A stretch of DNA of 64,000 nucleotides from Palsa-504 sp963769715. GTDB taxonomy: Bacteria > Actinomycetota > Actinomycetes > Streptosporangiales > Streptosporangiaceae. Below the pieces are notes generated by a model. The model was not told where the DNA came from. It did no database searches and saw only the letters and a list, made by a program, of their open reading frames with translations. Positions 8,635 through 17,542 of the stretch are shown here, one piece after another; within the stretch, counting starts at the first letter, position 1, and each line of letters opens with the position of its first letter. Made by a program: the position numbers and the translations under genes. The stretch is from positions 248,001-312,000 of the forward strand of contig CAVYNE010000030.1 in NCBI GenBank assembly GCA_963769715.1, in the 5' to 3' direction.

Positions 8635-9393
8635 ATGGCCCGAGAAGCTGACGTGGCGCGGTCGCTGGTGGAGATGGCCAACACCCTGGTCGATGACTTC
8701 GACGTGGTCGACTTGCTGACCGGGCTGGCCGACCGGTGCGTCAGCCTGCTCGGCGTCTCCGCCGCCGGGGTCATGCTGGCCTCGCCGGCGGGCAGGCTGG
8801 GGCTGGTGGCCTCCTCCAGCGAGGCGATGCGCCTGCTTGAGCTGTTCGAGCTGCAAGCCCAGGAAGGCCCGTGCCTGGACGCCTTCCGGACCGGTGAGCG
8901 GGTCGGGCCCGAGAACCTGGAGGCCGACTCGGGCCGCTGGCCGTCGTTCTCCGCCGCCGCCCTCCAGGCCGGGTTCGCCTCGGCGTCCGCGCTGCCGCTG
9001 CGGTTGCGCGATGCCACCCTGGGGGCCCTGAACCTGCTCAGCGTCGCGGTGACCCCGCTGGACGAGGCGGATCTCATCGTCGCCCGCGCGTTCGCTGATC
9101 TGGCCGCCCTCAGCATCGTGCAGCATCGTGCCAGCACGCAGGCCCAGCGCCTGAACGAGCAGCTCGCCGATGCCCTGACCAGCCGGATAGTGATCGAACA
9201 GGCCAAAGGCGTAATTGCCGAACGCGCCGGCACCAGCCTCGCCGACGCCTTCTCCCGGTTGCGGGCCTACGCCCGCCACCACAACCTTCGCCTCACCGAG
9301 GTGGCCCGGGCCGCCGTCGAAGGCACCCTCGACCCGCGGGCCTGGGCCCCGCCCCAGCTGTCCTCGCGCCAGCCGGGGACGCCCCGGCGCTAG
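8635..9393 (+). CDS. GAF and ANTAR domain protein
   Basis: A 252-residue cytoplasmic signalling protein. A GAF sensor domain spans about residues 10-165 (LVEMANTLVDDFDVVDLLTGLADRC onset, AQEGPCLDAF core) and a C-terminal ANTAR RNA-binding domain spans about 170-232 (SRIVIEQAKGVIAERAG). ANTAR proteins bind nascent RNA to block termination. The start ATG 8635 follows GGGAGGTGACCTGAG, a good ribosome site. Unlike the classic two-component antiterminators, signal input here is a GAF ligand. The leader just upstream contains a direct repeat and a short stem, so autogenous control is conceivable. Confidence 0.92.
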   Translation: MAREADVARSLVEMANTLVDDFDVVDLLTGLADRCVSLLGVSAAGVMLASPAGRLGLVASSSEAMRLLELFELQAQEGPCLDAFRTGERVGPENLEADSGRWPSFSAAALQAGFASASALPLRLRDATLGALNLLSVAVTPLDEADLIVARAFADLAALSIVQHRASTQAQRLNEQLADALTSRIVIEQAKGVIAERAGTSLADAFSRLRAYARHHNLRLTEVARAAVEGTLDPRAWAPPQLSSRQPGTPRR

Positions 9394-9427
9394 TTCCTGG
9401 GGGATAATCCTGCGGGTGGGCGAGGAG

Positions 9428-10165
9428 ATGCATGAGTACAGGCATGCGGTCCGCCAGGCGGCGCTCGCGGCCGGGTGGTCGCACCGGCATCGCGACGTAT
9501 CCGGCGGCTGGCTGCGGCCGACGGTGTTCGGCGCCGTGGACGGGCTGGTGACCAACGCCTCGCTGATCGCCGGGCTGGGCGGCGGCGGGGTGCCGGCCCG
9601 CACCGTGGTCCTGACCGGCGTGGCCGCGCTGGTGGCCGGGGCGTTCTCGATGGGCACCGGAGAGTACGTGTCGGTGACGAATCAGAACGAACTGGTGCAC
9701 GCCGAGGTCGCCACCGAACGCACGATGCACGCCCGGTTCCCGGCCGCCGAGCAGGCCGAGCTGGCGGACACGTTCGCCGGATACGGCGCCGACCCGGAAA
9801 CCGCGGCCAGGATGGCCGAAGCGGTCTCGCGGGACCCCGATACGGCGCTGCGCGTGCATACCCGCGAGGAACTCGGCGTCGACCCGTTCGAGCTGCCCTC
9901 GGCCCTGTTCGCCGGGGTGTCGTCGCTGGTCGCGTTCTCCGCCGGGGCGCTCATCCCGCTGCTGCCGTACCTGGCGGGCCTGACCGTCCTGGCCGCCGCC
10001 CTGGGCATCGCCGCCGTGGCGCTGCTGACCGGCGGCATGGTCGTGGGCCGGATTACCGGCCGCCCGATGCTGCGCTCGGGCCTGCGTCAGCTCGCCCTGG
10101 GCGGGTTCGCCGTCGCGGTGACGTTCGCCGTGGGCAGCCTCATCGGCGGTGGCCACGTGGCCTGA
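9428..10165 (+). CDS. VIT1/CCC1-family transporter
   Basis: A 245-residue membrane protein related to vacuolar iron/manganese transporters. FGAVDGLVTNASLIAGLGGGG (about residues 31-50) is the family's first helix signature. It is followed by a second helix, GTGEYVSV, a hydrophilic central domain (about 95-160), and three C-terminal helices separated by short turns. It probably exports Fe2+ or Mn2+ from the cytoplasm. ATG 9428 gives a compact N-terminus; GTG 9416 is an in-frame alternative. A short reading frame (about 10164-10272) trails the gene with no convincing start and is not called. Confidence 0.88.
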   Translation: MHEYRHAVRQAALAAGWSHRHRDVSGGWLRPTVFGAVDGLVTNASLIAGLGGGGVPARTVVLTGVAALVAGAFSMGTGEYVSVTNQNELVHAEVATERTMHARFPAAEQAELADTFAGYGADPETAARMAEAVSRDPDTALRVHTREELGVDPFELPSALFAGVSSLVAFSAGALIPLLPYLAGLTVLAAALGIAAVALLTGGMVVGRITGRPMLRSGLRQLALGGFAVAVTFAVGSLIGGGHVA

Positions 10166-10304
10166 GTGAACTGAACCATCTCCTGATCCCGGACGCGGCC
10201 AACGAGCCGGTCGAAGAGGCCGTCCGGGTCATCCGCAGCCAGCTCGGGCTGCCGCCGCCCGATACCAGCTGAACCGTAGGTGAACTGGAGGGCCCTTTCG
10301 CACG

Positions 10305-10327
10305 TGATCTTATCGGGAGATCATTTT
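10305..10327 (+). terminator. Short stem with T-run before lipoprotein gene
   Basis: TGATCT pairs with AGATCA across a 7-base loop and is followed by TTTT, 24 bases ahead of the ATG at 10351. The stem is only six pairs, so this is a weak terminator or leader hairpin. Confidence 0.3.
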
Positions 10328-10350
10328 GCACTGCGAAGGGGAAATCCGAA

Positions 10351-10887
10351 ATGCGAAAGATATGGGGTGCCGCCGTACTGGCCGCCCTCGCACTGACCGT
10401 GTCCGCGTGCGCCAGCTCAAGCAGCAGTTCGACCACCCCGGCCGCGGCCGGCAGCACCCCGGCCTCGTCGGCTCCAGCCGCGGCTGGCAGCGGCACCGCC
10501 CTGATCGTGAGGACCATCGGCAGCCAGCAGGTGGTGACCGATTCGGCCGGCCGCACGCTGTACTGGTTCGCCCTGGACACCTCAACCGCGTCGAAGTGCA
10601 CCGGATCCTGCGCGACCTACTGGCCGCCGGTCAAGGGCCCGGTCACCGCCGGGTCCGGCGTGACCGGCACGGTGGGCACCATCACCAGGTCAGACGGCAC
10701 GACGCAGGCGACCTACGACGGGCATCCGCTCTACACCTACGTCGCGGACACCGCCCCCGGTCAGGCCAAGGGCAACGGGCTCAACCTCTCGGGCGGGCTG
10801 TGGTACGAGATGACGGTCTCGGGCGCCACCCCCGGCGCGGGCGCCTCTCCCTCGGCCAGCAAGACCGGCGGCGGTTACGGCTACTGA
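10351..10887 (+). CDS. Lipoprotein with COG4315-type secreted repeat
   Basis: A 178-residue exported lipoprotein: signal peptide with lipobox LTVSACAS (lipid-attached Cys about residue 22), a Ser/Thr/Ala/Pro linker, then one copy of the repeat domain known from predicted lipoproteins with a Yx(FWY)xxD motif, here YWFALD, followed by CTGSCATYWPP and YDGHPLYTYVAD. Function of this domain is unknown. The stop is one base away from the convergent LAL gene. A paralogue with two copies of the domain lies at 14343-15212, with the LAL regulator and a tautomerase between them. Confidence 0.9.
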   Translation: MRKIWGAAVLAALALTVSACASSSSSSTTPAAAGSTPASSAPAAAGSGTALIVRTIGSQQVVTDSAGRTLYWFALDTSTASKCTGSCATYWPPVKGPVTAGSGVTGTVGTITRSDGTTQATYDGHPLYTYVADTAPGQAKGNGLNLSGGLWYEMTVSGATPGAGASPSASKTGGGYGY

Positions 10888-10888
10888 G

Positions 10889-13618
10889 CTACGGGACGAG
10901 ATCGAGCTGGGCCCGGGCGAGCTGACGGCGCGAGGTGACGCCGAGCTTCCGGAATACCTTCCGCAGGTGGTAGTCGACGGTGTTGCGGCTGATGTAGAGC
11001 TGGGCGGCGATCTCCGCGTTCGTCGCGCCTCCGGCCGCTAGCCGGGTCACTTGTGCTTCCTGTGGTGTGAGGTCATGACTGTGCCCAGCGGAGGCCGCAG
11101 GGAGGACTGTTTCCCCGGCGGCCGCCAGCTCCAGTCGCGCCCGGCCTGCGAAGCCTTGCGCGCCGAGGTCGTCGAAGAGCCGTTGCGCCGTGCGCAGGCT
11201 GCTTCGCGCATCCCGCGGGCGCTTGACCCGTCGCAGCCACTCGCCGTAGACAAGGTGGCTGCGGGCCAGGTGGGCTTGGGCGCGGCCGTGCTGGTTGATC
11301 GCTTCCCGGTAATGGTCTTCGGCGTCGGCGCTGTCACCTGCGACGAGAGCCTGGGCCCGGGCGAGGAAACCGAGGGTCACCGGACCGGGCTGGCCGGCGG
11401 CCAGCTTGGCCAGCAGGCGGACCAGACCAGCGGCGGCGTCGGGGTGGCCGGAGCGCTGGGCCGCCTCGACGAGATCGGGCAGGACGAACTTGATCTGCGA
11501 GGTGTCGTCGACGCCGGACCCGAAGCTGGCGTAGGCGGCGTCATAACGGCCACCCCCGAGCTCGAGGATGCAGCGCGCGTAGTCGGCGAAGACGAGCTGG
11601 TATCCCTGGCCTTGCCGGTCGGCCTCGTCGGCCACCGCGTCCAGCAGGGCATAGGCGCGGTCGGACTGTCCGCGCCACGCCGACAGGATCAGCGACCCGA
11701 CCCCCCAGGGCTGCCCCCTGGCTTCTGCTATGGCGGTTATCTCGCTGAAGCACCGTTCGGCTTCCGGCAAGTCTCCGGCGAGCAGGCCGCGGGCTCCGGC
11801 GTAGCTGAGCGCCAGCGACAGGGGAACCATCGCGCCCTGCTCTCGGGCGGCGGCTTCCATCCGCCGGGTCAGCTCGTGCAGCCGCGGTTCGTCAGCCAGG
11901 ATGGTGGCATCCGCGCAGGCCGCGGCGAGCCACTGGAACATCTCGGGGGGATCTCCGGCTTCGTGCCGCACGGCGTCGATCGCCCGGCGGAGCAGCGGCG
12001 CGGCCGCGTCCAGGCCATGAAGCTGGAGGGTGGTATCGGCGTCGATCAGCAGATCGCCGACCGTGGCGGCCGTACCTGGCGGCAGCGGCAGCGCCTGGGC
12101 CACCTGGGCTACGTCGGTCCGGGTCGCCCCCTGCGGCGCGAGCGGGCCGTTGATCTGCGCTTCCACGATGGCTTCGACGAGAATGTCGCGGGCCAGCCGG
12201 ATGTCGACCGGGCCCAGACTCCTGGCCGCGGCCAGCAGGGCGGAGGTCGCTTTGGCCGGCTGGCGGAGCGCATGGTAGATGCGGCTCTGTACCCGCTCGG
12301 CGAGGCCGAGGTGACGCTGATCGTCGCGGTAGGCGGCCGCCTCGTCGACCTCGGCCTGCGCCCGGCCCAGCGCCCCGGCGCTGCAGCTCGCCTCCGCCGC
12401 GCTGAGCATCCGGCGCGCTCGTGCGGCCTGGCTGGGGCTGAGCGTGGCCGCGCGATGGAAGAAGGCGGCCGCCATCGTCCAGCCGCCACGACGGCGCGCT
12501 CGTTCCCCGGCGCGCTCAAGGTCGTCGGCCGTGGCCTCGTCCGGGCCGGTGGCCGCCTGGGCCTGGTGCCAGGCTCGCTGATCGGGCTCGGCCGGGCTGG
12601 TGGCTTCGGCCAGGCGGGCGTGCACGCGCTGCCGCTGCGCGAACGAAGCCCCGTAGTAGACGGCGGAACGGATCAGCGGATGACGGAAGCGGACGGTGTC
12701 GCGGATCGTGATCAGCTGCCGCGCCTCGGCGGCGGCGGCCGCTTCGATCGTGAAGCCAAGGCCTTCGCCCACCTGCCCCAGCAGGCGGGGATCACCGGTC
12801 GGGTCGGCGGCCGCGGCCAGCAGCAGGGACTGGGTGTCGGCCGGCAGCCCCTGGACCTCCCGGAGGTAACGCTGCTCGAGCTGGCGGCCCAGCGGCACCG
12901 GCTCGGGCAGGTCGCTGACGACCTGTCCGGCGGCGAGTTCCTGGCCGATCTCGATGAGGGCCAGCGGGTTGCCGCCCGTCTCGCCGACGATCCGTCCGGC
13001 CACCAGCTGGTCCAGCCGGGGCCCGGCGGCGGAGGCGAGCAGGTCATAGGCGTCCGCGTCGGCCAGCCCGGCGATACGCAGTTCAGGGAGTCCGTCCAGC
13101 ACGCCGGGATACGATGCGGGCTCGCGGGCGGCGAAGATGATCGCGATGGAGTCCGCGTACACGCGCCGCGCCGCGAACGCGAGGGCGTCGGCGGATTCAC
13201 GGTCCAGGCAGTGCGCGTCGTCGACCAGGCACAGCAGGGGCTGGCTGGCGGCCTGCGCGGCCAGCAGGCCCAGCGCGGCCAGGCTGACGAGAAAGCGGTC
13301 CGGCGTCCTGCCCTCAGCCATCCCGAAGGCCAGCCGGAGCGCGGTGCGCTGGGGCGCGGGGAGCACGTCCAGGTGACCCAGGCAGGGCCGGAGGAACTGG
13401 TGCAGGGCCGCGAAGCTGAGCTCCATCTCGGTCTCGACGCCGTCGATCCGGATGACGCTCAGGTCCGCCGCGGCCGCCTGGGCGTAATCCAGCAGTGCCG
13501 TCTTGCCCACGCCAGGCTCGCCCCGGAGCACGAGAACGCCGCTCAGCCCGCGGCGGGCGTCGTCCAGGATCGCCTCGAGACGGTCGAGTTCCCGGCCGCG
13601 TCCGAGCAGTCCCTGCAC
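10889..13618 (-). CDS. Large AAA-ATPase LuxR-family regulator
   Basis: 909 residues. The N-terminus LLGRGRELDRLEAILDDARR leads into Walker A (GEPGVGKTALL), a Walker B-like LLCLVDDAHCLD, a long helical TPR-like middle, and a C-terminal LuxR helix-turn-helix (LTPQEAQVTRLAAGG through SRNTVDYHLRKVFRKLGV). This is the second LAL subclass, common in actinobacteria, distinct from the MalT-like proteins at 6305 and 51640. Start GTG 13618 has only a weak ribosome site. It faces the tautomerase gene divergently across about 160 bases and converges on the lipoprotein gene at 10351, so either may be a target. Confidence 0.92.
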   Translation of the reverse strand: MQGLLGRGRELDRLEAILDDARRGLSGVLVLRGEPGVGKTALLDYAQAAAADLSVIRIDGVETEMELSFAALHQFLRPCLGHLDVLPAPQRTALRLAFGMAEGRTPDRFLVSLAALGLLAAQAASQPLLCLVDDAHCLDRESADALAFAARRVYADSIAIIFAAREPASYPGVLDGLPELRIAGLADADAYDLLASAAGPRLDQLVAGRIVGETGGNPLALIEIGQELAAGQVVSDLPEPVPLGRQLEQRYLREVQGLPADTQSLLLAAAADPTGDPRLLGQVGEGLGFTIEAAAAAEARQLITIRDTVRFRHPLIRSAVYYGASFAQRQRVHARLAEATSPAEPDQRAWHQAQAATGPDEATADDLERAGERARRRGGWTMAAAFFHRAATLSPSQAARARRMLSAAEASCSAGALGRAQAEVDEAAAYRDDQRHLGLAERVQSRIYHALRQPAKATSALLAAARSLGPVDIRLARDILVEAIVEAQINGPLAPQGATRTDVAQVAQALPLPPGTAATVGDLLIDADTTLQLHGLDAAAPLLRRAIDAVRHEAGDPPEMFQWLAAACADATILADEPRLHELTRRMEAAAREQGAMVPLSLALSYAGARGLLAGDLPEAERCFSEITAIAEARGQPWGVGSLILSAWRGQSDRAYALLDAVADEADRQGQGYQLVFADYARCILELGGGRYDAAYASFGSGVDDTSQIKFVLPDLVEAAQRSGHPDAAAGLVRLLAKLAAGQPGPVTLGFLARAQALVAGDSADAEDHYREAINQHGRAQAHLARSHLVYGEWLRRVKRPRDARSSLRTAQRLFDDLGAQGFAGRARLELAAAGETVLPAASAGHSHDLTPQEAQVTRLAAGGATNAEIAAQLYISRNTVDYHLRKVFRKLGVTSRRQLARAQLDLVP

Positions 13619-13781
13619 GAGGCAAATCTACTGCTACGGGGCACGCGCTAGCTCGTTCGGCCTCGTGCCTTACGTGGTCGCGGGCGCGGGCGGACTACGC
13701 ACGACTCGTGATGCCCGCGCGGGCGGCCGGCGGTCACGATGGGAAGCCACGGAGCATGCCGGACCAGCACGGGAGATCGCA

Positions 13782-14204
13782 ATGCCGATGATCGACGTCT
13801 ATGCCGCGACCGGAACATTCAGCAACAAGCACGATCTGGCTCAGCAGCTGGCCGCGGCGGTCATGCGCTGGGAGCAGGTGCCGCCCATCGCGCTGTTCAA
13901 GAACAATACGGCCGCCTTCATCCATGACCTGGCCCCCGATTCACTGTCCAATGTCGCCGGCGACAGCAACTACGTCCGGGTGCAGGTGCTCACGCCCGCG
14001 GGCGTGCTCGACCGCGACAAGCAACTGGGCGTCGTCAGGGAACTCACCGATATCATTGCCGCCCAGGCGCGTGACGCGACGCTCCCCGAGCGTACCTGGG
14101 TCCTGCTCACCGAGTCCCCCGAGGGCGGGTGGGGGATAAACGGCCACGCCAGCACCGGCGCCGACATCGCCGACGCGGCCCGGCGCGAGCTGGCCGGAAA
14201 CTAA
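13782..14204 (+). CDS. Tautomerase-family protein
   Basis: A 140-residue protein beginning Met-Pro-Met-Ile-Asp-Val. Removal of Met would expose the N-terminal proline that is the catalytic base in the 4-oxalocrotonate tautomerase superfamily. ATG 13782 was chosen for that reason and because it follows GGGAGATCGCA; the longer upstream frame lacks support. The length is about twice a minimal tautomerase, consistent with two beta-alpha-beta units in one chain, and the tail GWGINGHASTGADIADAARREL resembles the tautomerase-like group. Substrate unknown. The divergent neighbour is a large LAL regulator. Confidence 0.8.
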   Translation: MPMIDVYAATGTFSNKHDLAQQLAAAVMRWEQVPPIALFKNNTAAFIHDLAPDSLSNVAGDSNYVRVQVLTPAGVLDRDKQLGVVRELTDIIAAQARDATLPERTWVLLTESPEGGWGINGHASTGADIADAARRELAGN

Positions 14205-14342
14205 TCCAGGAGGGGACCCCTGAAAGGAACGGAAGTCCTTACTGGGCTATTACCTGGGCTACGTCGCCGGGCGGAATCCGGAAGTATGCGTTCAGATAAA
14301 AGCAGCATCCGGTTCATGCGACCTGGCCAAGGGAGAACCTTG

Positions 14343-15212
14343 ATGCGTAACTCAGGATGGGCGGCAGCCGCGCTGATCGCCACGGCCCTGGCGGTCACCG
14401 CCTGCGGGCCTAGCTCCTACTCTTCAGGCTCGTCCGGGGCGGGCGGCGCCTATGGCACCCCGACCGGGAGCAGCGGCGCCTATGGCCCCCCGACCGGGAA
14501 CAGCAGTGCCAGGCCGGCCTCCACGGCAGCCCTGAAGGTGGCCCGCACCAGCGCCGGAGCCGTGCTGGCCAGCGGCCGCGGCCTGACCCTGTACTACTAC
14601 GCCGCGGACAAGCCGGGCAGCGGCAAGTCGGCCTGTACCGGCAGTTGCGCGACCGCCTGGCCGCCGCTGGCCGCACCGGTCCGGGCCCCGGCGGGCGTGC
14701 GCCTGCCCGGGCCGCTCGGGATGATCACCCGGCCCGGCGGCAGCGCGCAGGTCACCATCAACGGCTACCCCATTTACCTCTACTCCGGGGACACCGCCCC
14801 GGGGCAGACCGTCGGCAACGGCATCGAAGGCGCCTGGCACGTCATCAAGATCCGCGGCACCGCAGCCTCGCAGACATTGGCGCTGAAGGTCATCCGCACC
14901 AGCGCCGCCGGGACCGTGCTGGCCAGCAAGCGCGGCCTGACCCTGTATTACTACAGCGAGGACAAGCCGGGCAGCGGCCGGTCAGCCTGCACCGGCAGTT
15001 GCGCGAAGGCCTGGCCGCCGCTGGCCGCGCCGGTTCAAGCCCCGGCGGGTGTGCGTCTGCCCGGCCCGCTCGGGGTGATCACCCGGCCGGGCGGCCTCAG
15101 GCAGGTCACCATCGACGGCTACCCCATCTATCTCTACGCCGGGGACAAAGCCCCGGGGCAGGCCGCCGGCAACGGCATCGCCAACGCCTGGCACGTCATC
15201 AAGATCGCCTGA
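14343..15212 (+). CDS. Lipoprotein with two tandem COG4315-type repeats
   Basis: 289 residues from ATG 14343, preceded by GGGAGAACCTTG; an upstream in-frame ATG (14286) would bury the signal peptide. The lipobox is LAVTACGP. A short Gly/Ser/Tyr repeat linker (AYGTPTGSSG-type) precedes two near-identical domains of about 107 residues, each with LTLYYY..DKPGSG.SACTGSCA.AWPPL and YPIYLY.GD.APGQ...NGI..AWHVIKI. The doubled domain suggests a recent internal duplication of the single-domain form seen at 10351. It is exported and membrane-anchored; function unknown. Confidence 0.9.
   Translation: MRNSGWAAAALIATALAVTACGPSSYSSGSSGAGGAYGTPTGSSGAYGPPTGNSSARPASTAALKVARTSAGAVLASGRGLTLYYYAADKPGSGKSACTGSCATAWPPLAAPVRAPAGVRLPGPLGMITRPGGSAQVTINGYPIYLYSGDTAPGQTVGNGIEGAWHVIKIRGTAASQTLALKVIRTSAAGTVLASKRGLTLYYYSEDKPGSGRSACTGSCAKAWPPLAAPVQAPAGVRLPGPLGVITRPGGLRQVTIDGYPIYLYAGDKAPGQAAGNGIANAWHVIKIA
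14532..15206 (+). repeat. Tandem ~320-base duplicated domain in lipoprotein
   Basis: Units at about 14532-14852 and 14883-15206 are highly similar at the DNA level, including synonymous positions, which indicates recent duplication or gene conversion rather than ancient domain pairing. Confidence 0.8.
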
Positions 15213-15216
15213 CCGC

Positions 15217-15687
15217 TTAACCCGGGGTGTCCTGGGCGCGCAGTTCGGTTTCGAGCAGGTCCATGGCCTTGAGGAAGGCGGCCTGCTCGCTGGGGGCGAG
15301 CTTGTCGAGCACCCGGGCCAGCGGGTCGGCCGCGCCGTCCAGCCACTGTCCGACCAGGTCGCTCTGAGCCGGGATGATGCCGGCGATCGTCCGCCGGCGG
15401 TCTGCGGGGTCGGCGTGCCGGTCCACCAGCCCGGCCCGGTCCAGGTCGGCGAGGACGCCGCTGACGGTGGGCAGCGTCAGGCCCAGCCGGGAGGCAAGTT
15501 CGCTGACGGTGATCGGGCCGCCGCGCAACTGCTCCAGCGCGGCCACGTGCCGTGGTCCCAGCGGCGCGGGCGTCGCCGGGGCCGAACGGTCCTGCCAGCG
15601 CCGCATCCCACGGGACACGCGCGGGAACAGCTGCATCAGCCGCAAGCACAGGGCGGAGTGCGCCGAACCACCCGCTTCCTCAGTCAC
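15217..15687 (-). CDS. MarR-family transcription regulator
   Basis: A 156-residue winged-helix regulator. The recognition region ITVSELASRLGLTLPTVSGVLADLDRAGLV (about residues 59-88) and the wing DPADRRRTIAGI are typical MarR. It probably binds as a dimer to a short palindrome and is released by a small ligand. It converges on the lipoprotein gene (4 bases apart). Upstream there is an unusually AT-rich stretch with ATTGT-TCC-ACAAT at 15722-15734, a candidate operator controlling its own promoter. Confidence 0.9.
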   Translation of the reverse strand: MTEEAGGSAHSALCLRLMQLFPRVSRGMRRWQDRSAPATPAPLGPRHVAALEQLRGGPITVSELASRLGLTLPTVSGVLADLDRAGLVDRHADPADRRRTIAGIIPAQSDLVGQWLDGAADPLARVLDKLAPSEQAAFLKAMDLLETELRAQDTPG

Positions 15688-15709
15688 GGCCCCTCCCTCA
15701 CCACACCTT

Positions 15710-15770
15710 TCGCCAGTATATATTGTTCCACAATCAAAACTATTTGACCAGCAAAACTAATGTCCTGAAC
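15710..15770 (-). promoter_or_regulatory. AT-rich promoter/operator region of marR-like gene
   Basis: In a roughly 70 percent GC window this stretch is mostly A and T. It contains the inverted repeat ATTGT-TCC-ACAAT (15722-15734), matching the TTG-N5-CAA style of MarR operators, just upstream of the start at 15687. Confidence 0.45.
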
Positions 15771-15786
15771 CGCGGTACGAACCCCG

Positions 15787-17433
15787 TCAGTGCGCGGACA
15801 GGAACCGGCCCAGGCCCTTCCTGGTGGCCAGGACGATCATCCGGTCGCCGGACGCGAGCAGGTAGCCGCGGCGCGGGGACCAGTCGAGCGCGGCGGCTCC
15901 GCCGGCCTGCAGCGCGAGCACCCGGGCCTGCCCGTCCTCCTCGGTGTCGGCGATGAAGCTCCCGGCCAGCCCGGGCCCGGCCCGGACGTCGGCGATCAGC
16001 AGAACGTGGCGGCCCACGGCGATGGTCCGCAGCACCTGGTGTTCGAGCATGGCGGCGGCGAAGGCCGGGGCGGCCAGGTAGGGAACGCTCCGGGAGGTGA
16101 TGTTGCCGGTGGTTTTCTGCAGCCGTTCGGCCAAATCGTCGTCGGTGAGCCGAAGTACGATCCGCAGGTCGTCGCGGAGCGCTCGCGCGGTCAGCGCGGT
16201 TTCCAGGTTCACGATGTCGGAGCTGGTCACCAGCACCAGCGCCAGGCAGGTCTCCACGCTGGCGGCGCGCAGCGTCTCCTCGCGGACCGCGTCGCCGACC
16301 ACCACGGGCAGGCCGAGCTGGCGCGCCATCGGGATCCCCGGTGCGCCCGGGTTGTGGTCCACGCACACCACGTCGAACCCCAGGTCGTGCAGCTGACCGG
16401 TCACGCTGGTGCCGACGTTGCCGAGCCCGACCACGATGACGTGACCGCCCGGGGGCCGCGGCGCCCGGCGCACCGAGCCGGTCAGCCGCGCACCGACCAC
16501 GATGGCGGTGATCACCGGGATGAAGGCCATGCCGTCCAGGGTCAGCACGACCTGCGCGGCCTTCTCCGCCCCGCTGTCGGCCGGGCTGGTGAGCGCGGAT
16601 CCGGTCAGGTCCATGAGCCCGAGGTACATCGCGTCGCTGAGCGAGTAACGCGTGGCCAGCAGCCCGAAGCCGACGACTATCACCGCGAGCAGCGCCGTAA
16701 AGACCAGCCCGAACTTGTGCCACACCAGCCGGCGGAGCAGCCCGGCGGCGGCCCCGGCTGGGTTACGGCGGCGGGTCAGCGGGTTGCGCGGGGTCCCGTC
16801 GGCGACGGCGAGCACCAGGTCAGCGGGCCCGTCGGCGGCACTGTCGCCGGGCGGCAGGAGCCGCGGGGCGGCCTGGTCGTCGGCCGCCGTGGCCAGGCCG
16901 CAGATCACCGCGCTAGGCGCCACGTCCGCGGGCCTGGCCACGAACAGGGTGCGCCGCTGCACGCGGACATGGCTGGCCGCCGGCTCGCCCAGCGCGGCGG
17001 CGACGAACGACGGCGCGGACATCGCCGTACCGGACAAGACCGCGCAATCTCCGAAGAACGTCCGGATGTGCTCGCCGAGGCGCCGGTTGAAGATGGCGAG
17101 GACCAGGCGGAGCCCGGGGTTGAGTTCGGTGGCCCGCAGCCCGGCGTGCAGGTTGCCGACGTCGTCCTGCCAGACGACGGCCAGCGCCCGGGCCGACTGG
17201 ACGTCGGCGTCGGTGAACGCCTGGCTGGACAGTTCGGGATGCTCGAGCACGCGGACGCCCGCCAGCGCGCTGATCTGGGGCCCGTAGTTCCGCCGCCGGG
17301 ACGGCAAGATCACCGTCACCCGCTCGCCGTACCGGGACGTCAGTTCCTCCGTGACGCGGTACGACAAAGGCCCGTCACCGCAGACGATGAGGTGGTCACC
17401 ACGACGATCCGCACGCCGGGGGAGCGCAGGCAT
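15787..17433 (-). CDS. Two-RCK-domain membrane protein (TrkA-N/ion-conductance related)
   Basis: About 548 residues. It has two Rossmann NAD-binding RCK_N domains: the first at about residues 10-190 (DHLIVCGDGPLSYRVTEEL) and the second after the membrane part (HVIVVGLGNVGTSVTGQL). Between them lie two hydrophobic helices (FGLVFTALLAVIVVGFGLL and MAFIPVITAIVVGARL) with a pore-loop-like segment. The segment reads DLTGSALTS, without the K+-channel TVGYG filter, so potassium selectivity is not supported. ATG 17433 is used; an in-frame GTG at 17508 would overlap the promoter zone of the divergent gene. Overall it resembles the actinobacterial CASTOR/POLLUX-like ion-channel proteins; this is family-level inference. 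Confidence 0.8.
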   Translation of the reverse strand: MPALPRRADRRGDHLIVCGDGPLSYRVTEELTSRYGERVTVILPSRRRNYGPQISALAGVRVLEHPELSSQAFTDADVQSARALAVVWQDDVGNLHAGLRATELNPGLRLVLAIFNRRLGEHIRTFFGDCAVLSGTAMSAPSFVAAALGEPAASHVRVQRRTLFVARPADVAPSAVICGLATAADDQAAPRLLPPGDSAADGPADLVLAVADGTPRNPLTRRRNPAGAAAGLLRRLVWHKFGLVFTALLAVIVVGFGLLATRYSLSDAMYLGLMDLTGSALTSPADSGAEKAAQVVLTLDGMAFIPVITAIVVGARLTGSVRRAPRPPGGHVIVVGLGNVGTSVTGQLHDLGFDVVCVDHNPGAPGIPMARQLGLPVVVGDAVREETLRAASVETCLALVLVTSSDIVNLETALTARALRDDLRIVLRLTDDDLAERLQKTTGNITSRSVPYLAAPAFAAAMLEHQVLRTIAVGRHVLLIADVRAGPGLAGSFIADTEEDGQARVLALQAGGAAALDWSPRRGYLLASGDRMIVLATRKGLGRFLSAH

Positions 17434-17542
17434 GCGGCGATCATAGTGGCCGGGCCACCCCCTGCCGTGGACATAGGCCGTTGACACCAGCAAGAGGCCC
17501 TGAGACACTCCCGCCGGACAGCGTTGTCGGAAAGGGGATCAC

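Noticed and set aside
10164..10272. Short frame SELNHLLIPDAANEPVEE... after the VIT1-like gene
   Set aside because: Looks protein-like but has no ATG, GTG or TTG start in a sensible place; may be a remnant.
11051..13651. 866-codon plus-strand reading frame
   Set aside because: Shadow of the LAL regulator on the minus strand, which has Walker and LuxR motifs.
15790..17484. 564-codon plus-strand reading frame
   Set aside because: Shadow of the RCK-domain protein gene; no recognisable motif.
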